From Pseudomonas sp. Seg1 (GTDB taxonomy: Bacteria; Pseudomonadota; Gammaproteobacteria; Pseudomonadales; Pseudomonadaceae), in assembly GCF_018326005.1 (NCBI RefSeq), contig NZ_AP021903.1, positions 4,515,001-4,579,000 on the forward strand: a stretch of 64,000 bases of DNA, given 5' to 3'. The notes under the pieces were generated by a model. It saw only the letters and a list, made by a program, of their open reading frames with translations. It was not told the DNA's origin and did no database searches. Shown here piece after piece: positions 8,453 to 17,105 of the stretch; the stretch's first letter is position 1; every line of letters begins with the position of its first letter. Both the position numbers and the translations under genes were made by a program.

Positions 8453-9016
8453 ATGTCGCGTCCTCTGAAAGTCGTCGCCCTGTCCGGCGGCACCTGGCGT
8501 CCATCGCGCACGTTGGTGCTGACCCAAGCCCTACTGAGCGAATTGGCCGGGCACTTGCCGATCGAGAGCCATCTGATCGAACTCGGTGACATCGCCCGTC
8601 CGCTGGGTGGCGCCCTTTCGCGTCAGGAGTTGAGCGCGGAAGTCGAAGCCGAGCTGCAAGCCATCGAACAGGCCGACCTGCTGATCGTGGCCGCACCGGT
8701 TTATCGCGGTTCCTATCCGGGTCTGCTCAAGCATTTGTTCGACCTGATAGACCTCAATGCGCTGATCGATACACCGGTGTTGCTGGCGGCTACTGGCGGC
8801 AGTGAACGCCATGCGCTGGTACTCGATCACCAGCTTCGCCCGCTGTTCAGTTTCTTCCAGGCCGTGACGCTGCCGATCGGCGTGTACGCCACCGAGGCCG
8901 ATTTCGCCGATTACCAGATCACCAGCGAGCCATTGAAAGCGCGGATCCGCTTGGCCGCCGAGCGTGCCGCGCCGTTATTCGCGACGCAAATCAAACCGTT
9001 GCTGAAGATCGCTTAA
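8453..9016 (+). CDS. msuE: NADPH-dependent FMN reductase MsuE
   Basis: This 187-residue flavodoxin-like protein begins [20 protein letters not shown] and contains the flavin-binding segment [20 protein letters not shown], as in MsuE/SsuE. It supplies reduced FMN to the two monooxygenases encoded next. ATG 8453 has AAGGA eight bases upstream; the earlier in-frame ATG at 8405 would lie at the transcription start expected from the RpoN promoter, so it was rejected. It is the first gene of the cluster msuE-msuD-msuC, followed by an sfnR-like gene, and is expected to be induced when sulfate is scarce. Confidence 0.92.
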   Translation: MSRPLKVVALSGGTWRPSRTLVLTQALLSELAGHLPIESHLIELGDIARPLGGALSRQELSAEVEAELQAIEQADLLIVAAPVYRGSYPGLLKHLFDLIDLNALIDTPVLLAATGGSERHALVLDHQLRPLFSFFQAVTLPIGVYATEADFADYQITSEPLKARIRLAAERAAPLFATQIKPLLKIA

Positions 9017-9026
9017 GGAGCTGTTC

Positions 9027-10172
9027 ATGGATGTTTTCTGGTTCCTGCCGACCCACGGCGACGGCCACTATCTGGGTACCACTCAAGGTGCGCGCCCGGT
9101 CACGCTCAATTATTTGAAACAAGTCGCGCAAGCCGCGGACAGTCTCGGTTATCACGGTGTGCTGATTCCCACCGGACGCTCCTGCGAGGACTCGTGGGTG
9201 ATCGCCTCGGCGCTGGTGCCGTTGACAGAACGCCTGCGTTATCTGGTGGCGATTCGCCCGGGGATCATTTCGCCGACGGTGTCGGCGCGCATGGCGGCGA
9301 CGCTGGATCGACTGTCCAACGGCCGCTTGTTGATCAACGTGGTGACCGGCGGCGATCCGGACGAGAACCGAGGCGATGGCAGTTTCCTCAGCCACAGCGA
9401 ACGCTACGAAGTCACCGACGAATTCCTCAGGATCTGGCGCCGGGTGTTGCAAGGCGAATCAGTGGATTTTGAAGGCAAGCATCTCAAAGTGCAGAACGCC
9501 AAGGCGTTGTACCCGCCGGTGCAGAAGCCTTATCCGCCGCTGTACTTCGGTGGTTCGTCCGACGCGGCACATGATCTCGCCGCTGAACAAGTCGACGTCT
9601 ATCTGACATGGGGTGAACCGCCGGCTGCCGTCGCCGAGAAACTTGCCGATGTGCGTGAACGTGCGGCGCGTCATGGTCGCAAGGTCAAATTCGGCATTCG
9701 TCTGCATGTGATCGTCCGCGAGACCGCCGAAGAAGCGTGGAAGGCGGCGGACAAACTGATCGAACACATCAGTGATGAAACCATTGCGGCGGCGCAGAAA
9801 TCCTTCTCCCGTTTCGACTCCGAAGGCCAGCGGCGCATGGCGGCATTGCACGATGGCCGTCGCGACAACCTGGAAATCGCACCCAACCTGTGGGCTGGCG
9901 TCGGCCTGGTGCGTGGCGGCGCCGGCACTGCACTGGTCGGCGATCCGCAGCAAGTCGCGGCGCGGATCAAGGAGTACGCGGACCTGGGCATCGAGAGCTT
10001 CATTTTCTCCGGCTATCCGCATCTGGAAGAGGCTTACCGGTTTGCCGAACTGGTGTTTCCGCTGTTGCCGGAGCCATACGCGAGCCTGGCCGGACGCGGC
10101 GTGACCAACCTCACCGGGCCGTTTGGCGAAATGATTGCCAACGATGTGTTGCCCGCCCAAGCCAAGGCCTGA
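9027..10172 (+). CDS. msuD: FMNH2-dependent alkanesulfonate/methanesulfonate monooxygenase
   Basis: A 381-residue luciferase-like TIM-barrel protein of the SsuD/MsuD family. Recognisable parts are [17 protein letters not shown] at the N-terminus, FLVAIRPG-like [12 protein letters not shown], the [10 protein letters not shown] loop, and RYEVTDEFL. It uses FMNH2 and oxygen to cleave the C-S bond of methane- or other alkanesulfonates, releasing sulfite. It lies 10 bp after msuE, with RBS AAGGAG. Placing it beside msuE and msuC favours MsuD over SsuD. A REP doublet separates it from msuC. Confidence 0.92.
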   Translation: MDVFWFLPTHGDGHYLGTTQGARPVTLNYLKQVAQAADSLGYHGVLIPTGRSCEDSWVIASALVPLTERLRYLVAIRPGIISPTVSARMAATLDRLSNGRLLINVVTGGDPDENRGDGSFLSHSERYEVTDEFLRIWRRVLQGESVDFEGKHLKVQNAKALYPPVQKPYPPLYFGGSSDAAHDLAAEQVDVYLTWGEPPAAVAEKLADVRERAARHGRKVKFGIRLHVIVRETAEEAWKAADKLIEHISDETIAAAQKSFSRFDSEGQRRMAALHDGRRDNLEIAPNLWAGVGLVRGGAGTALVGDPQQVAARIKEYADLGIESFIFSGYPHLEEAYRFAELVFPLLPEPYASLAGRGVTNLTGPFGEMIANDVLPAQAKA

Positions 10173-10181
10173 AAACGCCCA

Positions 10182-10272
10182 CTGTAGGAGTGAGCCTGCT
10201 CGCGAAAGCGGTGTGTCTGCGCCGGTGATGTCGACTGTGCTGACCTCATCGCGAGCAGGCTCACTCCTACAG
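10182..10272. repeat. REP doublet between msuD and msuC
   Basis: Two inverted arms of the type TGTAGGAGTGAGCCTGCTCG and its complement are separated by about 40 bp. This is the main Pseudomonas REP family seen throughout the window. Inside an operon, such hairpins may stabilise the upstream mRNA or attenuate the downstream gene. Confidence 0.9.
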
Positions 10273-10303
10273 ATAATCGCGTCGATTTGATGAGGAACAC
10301 CGC

Positions 10304-11491
10304 GTGACCGCCAAACCGCAAAGTACCTTGCTGTCCCCCTTGCAGACTGCCCGTCAACTGGCCGCTGAATTTGCCCTGACCGCCGTCGAACGCGACGAGC
10401 GCGGTGGCACCCCGAAAGCCCAGCGGGATGCCCTGCGTGACAGCGGCCTGCTGGCCCTGAGCATTCCGACCCGCTACGGCGGTCTCGGCGCGAGCTGGAG
10501 TGAAACCCTGCAGATCGTCCGCGAGTTCGCCAAAGTCGACAGTTCCATCGCCCACGTCTTCGGTTTTCATCACCTGATGCTCGCCACCGTGCGCCTGTTT
10601 TCTCGCACCGAGCAATGGCAACCATGGTTCGAACAGACCGCCCGCCAGAACTGGTTCTGGGGCAACGCCCTCAATCCGCTCGACACCCGCACGGTGGTCA
10701 AGGACTTCGGTGGCTGGCGTGAGTTTTCCGGCAAGAAAAGCTTCTGCTCCGGCGCCACCGACTCGCAGATGCTCATCGCCTCGGCAGTGGATGAAAGTGC
10801 TGGCGGCAAATTGCTCATCGCCGCGATCCCTACGGGCCGCAGTGGCATCACCTTACATGATGACTGGAACAACATCGGCCAGCGCCAGACCGACAGCGGC
10901 AGCGCCACCTTCGAACGGGTGCGGGTCGAGGAATCGGAACTGCTGCTCGATCCCGGCCCGCTGAGCACACCGTTCGCCTGCTTGCGCCCGTTGATCGCGC
11001 AACTGACCTTCACGCATATGTTTCTCGGGATTGCCGAAGGGGCTTTTGAAGAAGCGCGGAATTACACCCTGAACGAAACCCGCCTCTGGCACAAATCCGC
11101 CGCGCGCGATGTGCGTGAAGATCCTTACGTGCTCGCGCATTACGGCGAGTTCTGGGTTGCACTGGAAGGCATTCGCCTGCTGGTCGAGCGCGCAGCAGCG
11201 CTGCTTGATCAGGCGTGGGCCAAAGGTCCGAACCTCAGCGCCGAAGAACGCGGACATCTGGCCACGGCGATTGCCACCGCCAAAGTCGCCGCCAGCCGTC
11301 AGGGCCTCGACATTTGCAGCCGCTTGTTTGAAGTCACCGGCGCACGGGCGACTCACGCCTCGCTGCGCCTGGATCGACACTGGCGCAACCTGCGCACGCA
11401 AACCCTGCACGACCCGCTGGATTACAAACTCCATGAGCTGGGCGACTGGGCGCTGAATCAGGCGCTGCCGGTACCGACCTTCTATTCCTGA
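10304..11491 (+). CDS. msuC: Methanesulfinate monooxygenase MsuC (acyl-CoA dehydrogenase fold)
   Basis: The 395-residue protein has the acyl-CoA dehydrogenase/DszC-like fold: an N-terminal helical domain with SIPTRYGGLGASWSET, a middle beta-domain (FSGKKSFCSGATDS), and a C-terminal helical bundle ending LPVPTFYS. The related SfnB/MsuC proteins oxidise methanesulfinate to methanesulfonate, feeding MsuD. It lacks a conserved acyl-CoA dehydrogenase catalytic Glu that I could identify. The start is GTG 10304, after GAGGAA. Its place after msuE-msuD and length of 395 support msuC; SfnB is the main alternative. Confidence 0.85.
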   Translation: MTAKPQSTLLSPLQTARQLAAEFALTAVERDERGGTPKAQRDALRDSGLLALSIPTRYGGLGASWSETLQIVREFAKVDSSIAHVFGFHHLMLATVRLFSRTEQWQPWFEQTARQNWFWGNALNPLDTRTVVKDFGGWREFSGKKSFCSGATDSQMLIASAVDESAGGKLLIAAIPTGRSGITLHDDWNNIGQRQTDSGSATFERVRVEESELLLDPGPLSTPFACLRPLIAQLTFTHMFLGIAEGAFEEARNYTLNETRLWHKSAARDVREDPYVLAHYGEFWVALEGIRLLVERAAALLDQAWAKGPNLSAEERGHLATAIATAKVAASRQGLDICSRLFEVTGARATHASLRLDRHWRNLRTQTLHDPLDYKLHELGDWALNQALPVPTFYS

Positions 11492-11527
11492 CCTGCCTGC
11501 ATTTGAACTAAAAAGAAGGACGAGCCC

Positions 11528-12631
11528 ATGCAACTGCTGACTCTACCGCCCTCACCCGCCCTGGCCACGTCGATCCGCGCCACCGCGCAGGTGTTCGAAG
11601 ACCCGAAGTCCCAGGCCCTGCTCGCGCATTTGCAACAGGTCGCGCCGAGCGAAGCCAGCGTGCTGATCATCGGTGAGACCGGCACCGGCAAAGAGCTGGT
11701 AGCGCGGCACATTCATAACCTGAGCAACCGCCGTCATCGGCCATTCATCGCGGTCAATTGCGGCGCGTTTTCCGAGTCACTGGTGGAGGCTGAACTGTTC
11801 GGCCACGAAAAAGGCGCCTTCACCGGCGCGCTGAGTGCCAAAGCCGGGTGGTTCGAGGAAGCGGATGGCGGCACGCTGTTCCTCGATGAAATCGGCGATT
11901 TGCCGATGGCGATTCAGGTGAAGTTGTTGCGGGTACTGCAGGAGCGCGAAGTGGTGCGGCTAGGGTCGCGCAAAAGCATCCCCATTGATGTGCGAGTGCT
12001 GGCGGCGACCAACGTGCAGCTGGAGAAAGCGATCAACGCCGGGAATTTTCGCGAGGATCTCTATTACCGACTCAACGTGGTCAATCTGGAATTGAACCCA
12101 TTGCGCGATCGGCCCGGCGATATCCTGCCGCTGACCCGGCATTTCATCGAGGCCTACAGTCAGCGTCTGGGTTACGGCCGGGTCAGCATCAGCCCCGGCG
12201 CGGAAAACAAGCTGCGCAGCTACAGCTGGCCGGGCAATATTCGCGAACTGGAAAACGTCATCCATCACACGCTGCTGATCTGCCGCAACGGCGTGATAGA
12301 ACGCGATGATTTGCGCCTGTCGAACCTGCGCATCGAACGCCCGGACGATCACCACGCCAGCGCCGACGACTCACCGGAAGCGTTGCTGGAACAAGCCTTC
12401 CAGAAACTCTTCGCCCAACAGGCCGGTGCGCTGCACGAAAAAGTCGAGGACGCGCTGCTACGCGCCGCCTATCGCTTCTGCCATTACAACCAAGTGCACA
12501 CCGCAGCGTTGCTCGGTCTGAGCCGCAATGTCACCCGCACGCGGTTGATCAGGATCGGCGAACTGGCGGTGAACAAGCGGCGTATGACGGAAAACCTGCA
12601 AGGTGAGCGGCTGATCCAGTTGTCGATCTAA
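11528..12631 (+). CDS. sfnR: SfnR-like sigma-54-dependent activator
   Basis: A 367-residue enhancer-binding protein with almost no N-terminal receiver domain: the AAA+ domain begins by residue 20. Walker A is GETGTGKE (49-56), the sigma-54 contact loop GAFTGA is at 96-101, and Walker B is GGTLFLDE (114-121). [12 protein letters not shown] lies in the middle and a Fis-type helix-turn-helix ([17 protein letters not shown]) near the C-terminus. Missing the sensory domain is typical of SfnR, which is controlled by its own expression under sulfur limitation. It probably acts at the palindromes at 8262-8300. Its stop codon overlaps that of the convergent gene. Confidence 0.88.
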   Translation: MQLLTLPPSPALATSIRATAQVFEDPKSQALLAHLQQVAPSEASVLIIGETGTGKELVARHIHNLSNRRHRPFIAVNCGAFSESLVEAELFGHEKGAFTGALSAKAGWFEEADGGTLFLDEIGDLPMAIQVKLLRVLQEREVVRLGSRKSIPIDVRVLAATNVQLEKAINAGNFREDLYYRLNVVNLELNPLRDRPGDILPLTRHFIEAYSQRLGYGRVSISPGAENKLRSYSWPGNIRELENVIHHTLLICRNGVIERDDLRLSNLRIERPDDHHASADDSPEALLEQAFQKLFAQQAGALHEKVEDALLRAAYRFCHYNQVHTAALLGLSRNVTRTRLIRIGELAVNKRRMTENLQGERLIQLSI

Positions 12632-12993
12632 CCGACCAGGGTGCAGTGCAATGCATCGTCGTGACTACGGGCGATGCTGCTCAGCACCTGGAACGAGTTG
12701 AAGGTGACGGTTTTCGCCTGATGGGCGCGGATCAACTGCCAGAAATCCTGCTCGCCGCTTTCGAAACTGCGAAACGCGGCCTCCCCGGCCTCGCGCGTCT
12801 GCCACTGCAAAAAACTCAAGACCCGCCGGCCATCGTCGCTGGCTTGCACGCTTGCACTGACAAAACCGTCGTAGCGCTGGGCCAGGCGTTCAGTCTGTAC
12901 CGACAACGCCGAGACCAGCGCCCATTGCTGGCGTGGCTCGATTTCGAATTCGATCAATTGGGTAAAGCTGCGGTTCTTCGCTGATGCTTGCAT
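12628..12993 (-). CDS. Antibiotic biosynthesis monooxygenase (ABM) domain protein, probable SoxR target
   Basis: A 121-residue protein with a dimeric alpha-beta barrel ABM domain (TQLIEFEIEPRQQWALVSAL..., then SFLQWQTREAGEAAF). It resembles PA2274 of P. aeruginosa, which I recall lies next to soxR and is one of the few SoxR-induced genes. ABM proteins are cofactor-free monooxygenases acting on quinone-like or other electron-rich molecules, here perhaps redox-cycling pigments. ATG 12993 follows GGGG; the frame stays open to 13275 on the minus strand, but that would run through the SoxR promoter and into soxR. The stop codon overlaps the sfnR stop. Confidence 0.8.
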   Translation of the reverse strand: MQASAKNRSFTQLIEFEIEPRQQWALVSALSVQTERLAQRYDGFVSASVQASDDGRRVLSFLQWQTREAGEAAFRSFESGEQDFWQLIRAHQAKTVTFNSFQVLSSIARSHDDALHCTLVG

Positions 12994-13042
12994 GAAAAGT
13001 CCCCACTCATCGTAAGACGAGTCTTGCGACTCGAAGGCCTGC

Positions 13043-13073
13043 AGGGTAAAACCTCTAGTTAAGTCAAGGTCAA
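13043..13073 (-). promoter_or_regulatory. SoxR-type promoter with 19-bp spacer
   Basis: On the minus strand -35 TTGACC (13068-13073) and -10 TACCCT (13043-13048) are separated by 19 bp, the stretched spacing that MerR-family activators need. The spacer holds a partial palindrome, CCTTGACTTAACTAGAGG (13052-13069), close to the E. coli sox box. It would drive the ABM monooxygenase and lies just ahead of soxR. Confidence 0.75.
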
Positions 13074-13086
13074 GAGCTTTTTCAGC

Positions 13087-13536
13087 ATGATCAGCAAGGA
13101 AAACGTGCACAAGCCACTCACCGTTGGCGAGGTCGCGGCGCGCAGCGGTGTCGCGGTCACGGCCCTGCACTTTTATGAGTCCAAGGGTTTGATCAAGAGC
13201 CAGCGCAATGCCGGCAATCAGCGCCGTTATGCGCGAGCCGTGCTGCGCCGGGTGGCGCTGATCAAGGTCGCACAACGTTTAGGGATTCCGCTGGCGGAGA
13301 TTGGCGAGGCACTGAAAATCCTCCCGGACGACCGCGCACCGACGGCGGCGGACTGGAAGAAGCTCTCGGAGCAATGGCGGCGAGAACTGGATGCACGGAT
13401 CAATCAACTGACGTTGCTGCGTGACCGGCTCAATGGCTGCATCGGTTGTGGTTGTCTGTCGATGGAGGCATGCCCGCTGCGCAATCAGGGCGATGTGCTG
13501 GGCGAACAAGGGCCGGGAGCGCACTTTCCAACCTGA
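13087..13536 (+). CDS. soxR: Redox-sensitive transcriptional activator SoxR
   Basis: A 149-residue MerR-family protein with an N-terminal helix-turn-helix ([25 protein letters not shown]), a dimerisation helix, and the SoxR iron-sulfur motif C118-x2-C121-x-C123-x5-C129 within [13 protein letters not shown]. The [2Fe-2S] cluster senses redox-cycling compounds. In Pseudomonas SoxR responds to phenazines and similar pigments rather than controlling a soxS gene, and the divergent ABM gene is the visible target. ATG 13087 lies 14 bp beyond the -35 of the divergent promoter. There is no strong Shine-Dalgarno. Confidence 0.95.
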   Translation: MISKENVHKPLTVGEVAARSGVAVTALHFYESKGLIKSQRNAGNQRRYARAVLRRVALIKVAQRLGIPLAEIGEALKILPDDRAPTAADWKKLSEQWRRELDARINQLTLLRDRLNGCIGCGCLSMEACPLRNQGDVLGEQGPGAHFPT

Positions 13537-13564
13537 GTGAAATCTTCTGGGTAAATGTAAAACT

Positions 13565-13698
13565 TGTGGTGAGGGGATTTATCCCCGATGGGTTGCGAAG
13601 CAGCCCCTAAGCCTCCCAGCGCGGTAATCCTGAAAGAATGAATCGGCAGGTTCTAGGGCTGCTTCGCAACCCATCGGGGATAAATCCCCTCGCCACAG
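13565..13698. repeat. Inverted repeat of a second REP-like family
   Basis: Arms containing GAGGGGATTTATCCCCGATG and GGTTGCGAAGCAGCCCCT appear in direct and inverted orientation with about 45 bp between. The gap of about 290 bp between soxR and the VOC gene holds this element and nothing else that I can identify. A single copy of the same family is at the right end (63938). Confidence 0.85.
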
Positions 13699-13828
13699 TT
13701 ATATAACTGTTCAAAGTGAAGTGACTGCTCGTCGGGCGAAATTCCTGGCCGTGAAGACAGTTCTATAGTGATTCTTCCGCCGATGCGGTGAAGCCGCATT
13801 TCGTAAAACAACAATCAGGGAGAACGTC

Positions 13829-14287
13829 ATGAGCGTAAAACCCATCCCCGAGGGGTATCACAGCATTACCCCGTATCTCGGCATCGAAAAAGCCGCCGAG
13901 GCCATCGACTTTTATAGGAAAGCCTTTGGCGCTAACGAAGTCATGCGCCTGGACATGCCTGATGGCCGCGTCGGCCACGCGGAACTGCGCATCGGTGACA
14001 GCGCGATCATGCTCGGTACGCCGTGCGATCAAGGCCCCTTGAGCGGGCCGGACACAGCGATTTCGGTCGGTTTGCATCTGTATGTGACGGATGTCGACAA
14101 ATCATTTCAACGGGCACTGGATGCCGGGGCGACGACGGTGTCCGAGGTCAAGGATCAGTTTTACGGTGATCGCAGCGGGACATTGAAAGATCCGTACGGG
14201 CATCTGTGGTTTCTCGCCTCGCGCAAGGAAGATTTGACCGAGGAGCAAATCAAGCAGCGGGCGATGGAGATGTTCCAGCAGAGTTGA
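13829..14287 (+). CDS. VOC/PhnB-like glyoxalase-superfamily protein
   Basis: This 152-residue protein has two beta-alpha-beta-beta-beta units of the vicinal oxygen chelate fold: ITPYLGIEKAAEAIDFYRKAFGA at the start and DPYGHLWFLASRKEDLT near the end, the usual PhnB/YcgE-type pattern. Function within this group is generally not assigned; possibilities include resistance or isomerase-like enzymes. ATG 13829 follows AGGGAGA. It is flanked by REP-type repeats on both sides, so it is likely a single-gene transcript. Confidence 0.85.
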   Translation: MSVKPIPEGYHSITPYLGIEKAAEAIDFYRKAFGANEVMRLDMPDGRVGHAELRIGDSAIMLGTPCDQGPLSGPDTAISVGLHLYVTDVDKSFQRALDAGATTVSEVKDQFYGDRSGTLKDPYGHLWFLASRKEDLTEEQIKQRAMEMFQQS

Positions 14288-14310
14288 GATTTGCTGTGTG
14301 ATCAATGGCC

Positions 14311-14405
14311 TCTTCGCGGGCAAGCCCGCTCCCACAGGATTTTGCGGGGTGACATAGATAGTGGTCACACTAAAGCTCCCTGTGGGAGCGGGCTTGCCCG
14401 CGAAT
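14311..14405. repeat. REP doublet after the VOC gene
   Basis: Inverted arms CGCGGGCAAGCCCGCTCCCA and its complement are separated by about 45 bp. This is the variant of the main REP family with GGGCTTGCCCGCG cores. Confidence 0.9.
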
Positions 14406-14520
14406 GGGCCATCACTGACAACACACTTCATGAACCGCCACACCACATTTAGCCCCTTGCCCCGAACCCCGGACAATTTCAGGATGCATCCCACAAGCAC
14501 CCTGAAAAAGGATCAGCCCG

Positions 14521-15396
14521 ATGTTTGCCGGATTTCTCAAAGACCAGCGCCACGTCAACGGCGTCGACATTGCCTACCGACTCGGCGGTAGCGGGCCGGG
14601 GCTGTTGCTGCTGCACGGCCATCCGCAGACCCATGTGATCTGGCACAAAATCGCCGAACAACTGGCCGAACACTTCACCGTGGTCGCTGCGGATCTGCGC
14701 GGTTACGGCGACAGCAGTCGGCCCGCCGCCGATGCGCTGCACCGCAATTATTCAAAACGCGAAATGGCCCGGGACAACGTCGAACTGATGAAGGCGCTGG
14801 GTTTCGAGCAGTTTTCGATCCTCGCCCACGACCGTGGCGCTCGGGTCGCCCACCGTCTGGCCCTCGACCACCCCGCCGCCGTGCAACGCATGATGCTGCT
14901 GGACATCGCCCCGACCCTGGCGATGTACGCACAAACCAACGAAGCCTTCGCCCGGGCCTACTGGCACTGGTTTTTCCTGATCCGCCCGGCGCCGCTTCCG
15001 GAAACCTTGATCGAGGCCGATCCCGAATCGTACCTGCGCAGCGTGATGGGCAGTCGCAGCGCCGGGCTCAAGCCGTTCACTGAACAGGCGTTCGGTGAAT
15101 ACCTGCGTTGCTTGCAGCTACCCGGCAGCGCTCGGGGGATCTGCGAAGATTACCGCGCCAGCGCCGGCATCGATCTGGAGCATGATCGCGCCAACATTGC
15201 CGCAAGCCAGCATTTGAATCTGCCGCTGCGGGTGCTATGGGGCGCTGACGGTGTCGTCGGACGCTGCTTCGATCCGCTCGGGGAATGGCAGCAAGTGGCG
15301 ACGAACGTGACAGGCCAGGCGCTGCCCGCCGGCCACTACCTCGCCGAAGAAGCCCCGCAGTTACTGCTCGCGCAAGCGCTGGATTTTCTGCGCTGA
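14521..15396 (+). CDS. Haloacetate (fluoroacetate) dehalogenase-like alpha/beta hydrolase
   Basis: A 291-residue alpha/beta hydrolase. The nucleophile is an aspartate, Asp104 in AHDRGARVAH, as in haloacetate dehalogenases, with likely triad partners Asp128 (LLDIAPT) and His272 (PAGHYLAEEAP). The oxyanion loop HGHPQTHVIW, the segment DLRGYGDSSRP, the halide-site-like YWHWFFL and CEDYRASAGID all follow the fluoroacetate dehalogenase pattern. It would hydrolyse the carbon-halogen bond of haloacetates to glycolate in the cytoplasm; whether it defluorinates is not readable. RBS AAGGA precedes ATG 14521. The LysR gene follows in the same direction. Confidence 0.8.
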   Translation: MFAGFLKDQRHVNGVDIAYRLGGSGPGLLLLHGHPQTHVIWHKIAEQLAEHFTVVAADLRGYGDSSRPAADALHRNYSKREMARDNVELMKALGFEQFSILAHDRGARVAHRLALDHPAAVQRMMLLDIAPTLAMYAQTNEAFARAYWHWFFLIRPAPLPETLIEADPESYLRSVMGSRSAGLKPFTEQAFGEYLRCLQLPGSARGICEDYRASAGIDLEHDRANIAASQHLNLPLRVLWGADGVVGRCFDPLGEWQQVATNVTGQALPAGHYLAEEAPQLLLAQALDFLR

Positions 15397-15456
15397 ACGG
15401 CGCCCGCCAATGCCGGTGCTATGCTGGCGGCTTCTGCCGCCAGTGCTCGTTTTGAC

Positions 15457-16371
15457 ATGACCCAGAAGAAAGACGCCGTGCCCCTGCCCGAAGACCTGCG
15501 CGTGCTGCTCACCGTGATCCGCAAGAACGGCTTCGCCGCCGCGGCCGATGAGTTGGGGCTGTCTCCGGCCTACGTCAGCAAGCGCATCCAGATTCTCGAA
15601 AGCACCCTCGGCACGCGCCTGCTGCATCGCACCAGTCGCCGCGTCTCGCTGTCCGAAGACGGCGAACGCGTGCAGCGCTGGGCGTTGCGCATTCTCGATG
15701 ATTTCCAGCAACTGCACGACGAACTTGCCGACGCCCACGACAGCCCGCGTGGGCGTCTGCACATCTGTAGCAGTTTCGGTTTTGGCCGCAATCACGTGGC
15801 GCCTGCCGTTTCATTGCTTGCCGAACGTTATCCGGCGCTGGAGATTCGCCTGGACCTGTTTGATCGGGTGGTGGACATCATCCATGAAGGGTTCGATCTG
15901 GAAATCCGTGTGGGCGACGATATTCCTGGCCAGCACATCGGCCGGCGTCTGGTCAGCAACCGGCGAGTGCTGTGTGCGGCACCGAGCTATCTGCAGCGAC
16001 GCGGCACACCGCAGACGCTCGATGAGTTGCAGCAACACGATTGCCTGGTGATCAAGGAACGCGACAACGCGTTCGGCATCTGGAATCTGGATCGCGACGG
16101 CACGCAGGAAAGCGTGCGGGTCAGCGGGCCTTTATCGTCGAACAACGGCGAGATTGTCATGCAATGGGCGCTCGATGGGCGTGGGATCTTGCTGCGCTCG
16201 TTGTGGGATGTGAAGCCGCTGCTGGATGACGGACGTCTGGTTCAAGTGCTCGAGGATTACCGTCAAAGTGCCAACGTCTGGGCGGTGTACCCGACGCGAC
16301 TGGCGCATTCGGGGAAATTGCGTGCGTGTGTGGAGTTTTTGCAGGCGCATTTCCGGGATCTGTCCCTGTAG
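15457..16371 (+). CDS. LysR-family transcriptional regulator
   Basis: 304 residues from ATG 15457. The N-terminal winged helix-turn-helix is clear (LLTVIRKNGFAAAADELGLSPAYVSKRIQILESTLGTRLLHRTSRRVSLSEDG), followed by a periplasmic-binding-like effector domain. An in-frame ATG at 15421 adds 12 residues without family similarity. It belongs to the DmlR-like group of LysR proteins, which often control decarboxylating dehydrogenase or small dicarboxylate genes. It is convergent with the leuD-leuC pair; both that pair and the upstream dehalogenase are candidate targets. A REP doublet follows it. Confidence 0.88.
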   Translation: MTQKKDAVPLPEDLRVLLTVIRKNGFAAAADELGLSPAYVSKRIQILESTLGTRLLHRTSRRVSLSEDGERVQRWALRILDDFQQLHDELADAHDSPRGRLHICSSFGFGRNHVAPAVSLLAERYPALEIRLDLFDRVVDIIHEGFDLEIRVGDDIPGQHIGRRLVSNRRVLCAAPSYLQRRGTPQTLDELQQHDCLVIKERDNAFGIWNLDRDGTQESVRVSGPLSSNNGEIVMQWALDGRGILLRSLWDVKPLLDDGRLVQVLEDYRQSANVWAVYPTRLAHSGKLRACVEFLQAHFRDLSL

Positions 16372-16389
16372 CCCAACCACCATAAAACC

Positions 16390-16480
16390 CTGTGGGAGCT
16401 GGCTTGCCAGCGATGGCGTCGGTTCAGCCAATACAAATGCAAGATGTGCCGGCCTCATCGCTGGCAAGCCAGCTCCCACA
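16390..16480. repeat. REP doublet between convergent LysR and leuD
   Basis: Inverted arms CTGTGGGAGCTGGCTTGCCA and its complement are separated by about 40 bp. They lie between two convergent genes, where they may act as a bidirectional transcription barrier. Confidence 0.9.
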
Positions 16481-16490
16481 AGTTACGCTT

Positions 16491-17105
16491 TCAATTCAGC
16501 CAGGGATTGGCGGCCAGATGCTCGCGTTCAAAAGCCTTGATTTGCTCGCGGCGCTGCAAGGTGCTGCCGATGGCATCCAGCCCCAGCAACAACGCCGTCT
16601 TGCGCAGCGTATCAATCTGAAAGTCGATCACCGAGCCACCGGCCAGACCGATCTGCTGTGCCTCCAGGTCGATACTGATACGCGCTCGGTCAGGCTGACT
16701 GACCAGTTGTGCGATCTGCTGGACCTGCGCCTCTTCCAGGGTAATCAACAACACCCCGTTACGTTGGCAGTTGTCATAAAAAATCCCGGCAAAACTGCTG
16801 CCGATCAACGCGCGAATGCCCATCTGCTGCAAGCCCCACACCGCATGTTCACGGCTGGAGCCGCAACCGAAATTCGCCCCGACCAGCAGAAAACTCGCGC
16901 CCTGCCACGCCGGCTGGTTCAACACGAACGCAGGATTGGGCGTGCCATCGGCGAGAAAACGCAAATCGAAAAACACGCCACGATCCAGCCCCTGACGATC
17001 GATGCCCTTGAGAAACTGCTTGGGCATGATCACGTCAGTGTCGACGTTGGCCGCCAGCAGCGCTGCGGCCTGGCCGCTGACCTGAGTGAAGGGTTGCAGG
17101 CTCAT
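16491..17105 (-). CDS. leuD: 3-isopropylmalate dehydratase small subunit-like (LeuD paralogue)
   Basis: A 204-residue aconitase swivel-domain protein, with the conserved NVDTDVIMPKQFLK near the start and GANFGCGSSREHAVWGL in the middle. Length matches LeuD. With LeuC it forms the hydro-lyase that isomerises 2-isopropylmalate. Its ATG (17105) overlaps the leuC stop in an ATGA, indicating translational coupling. No leuB, leuA or asd gene is nearby, which suggests a second copy outside leucine synthesis, perhaps acting on another 2-substituted malate. Confidence 0.88.
   Translation of the reverse strand: MSLQPFTQVSGQAAALLAANVDTDVIMPKQFLKGIDRQGLDRGVFFDLRFLADGTPNPAFVLNQPAWQGASFLLVGANFGCGSSREHAVWGLQQMGIRALIGSSFAGIFYDNCQRNGVLLITLEEAQVQQIAQLVSQPDRARISIDLEAQQIGLAGGSVIDFQIDTLRKTALLLGLDAIGSTLQRREQIKAFEREHLAANPWLN

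Noticed and set aside
12994..13275. Longer start for the ABM monooxygenase (to 13275)
   Set aside because: It would run through the SoxR-type promoter and into soxR on the other strand.
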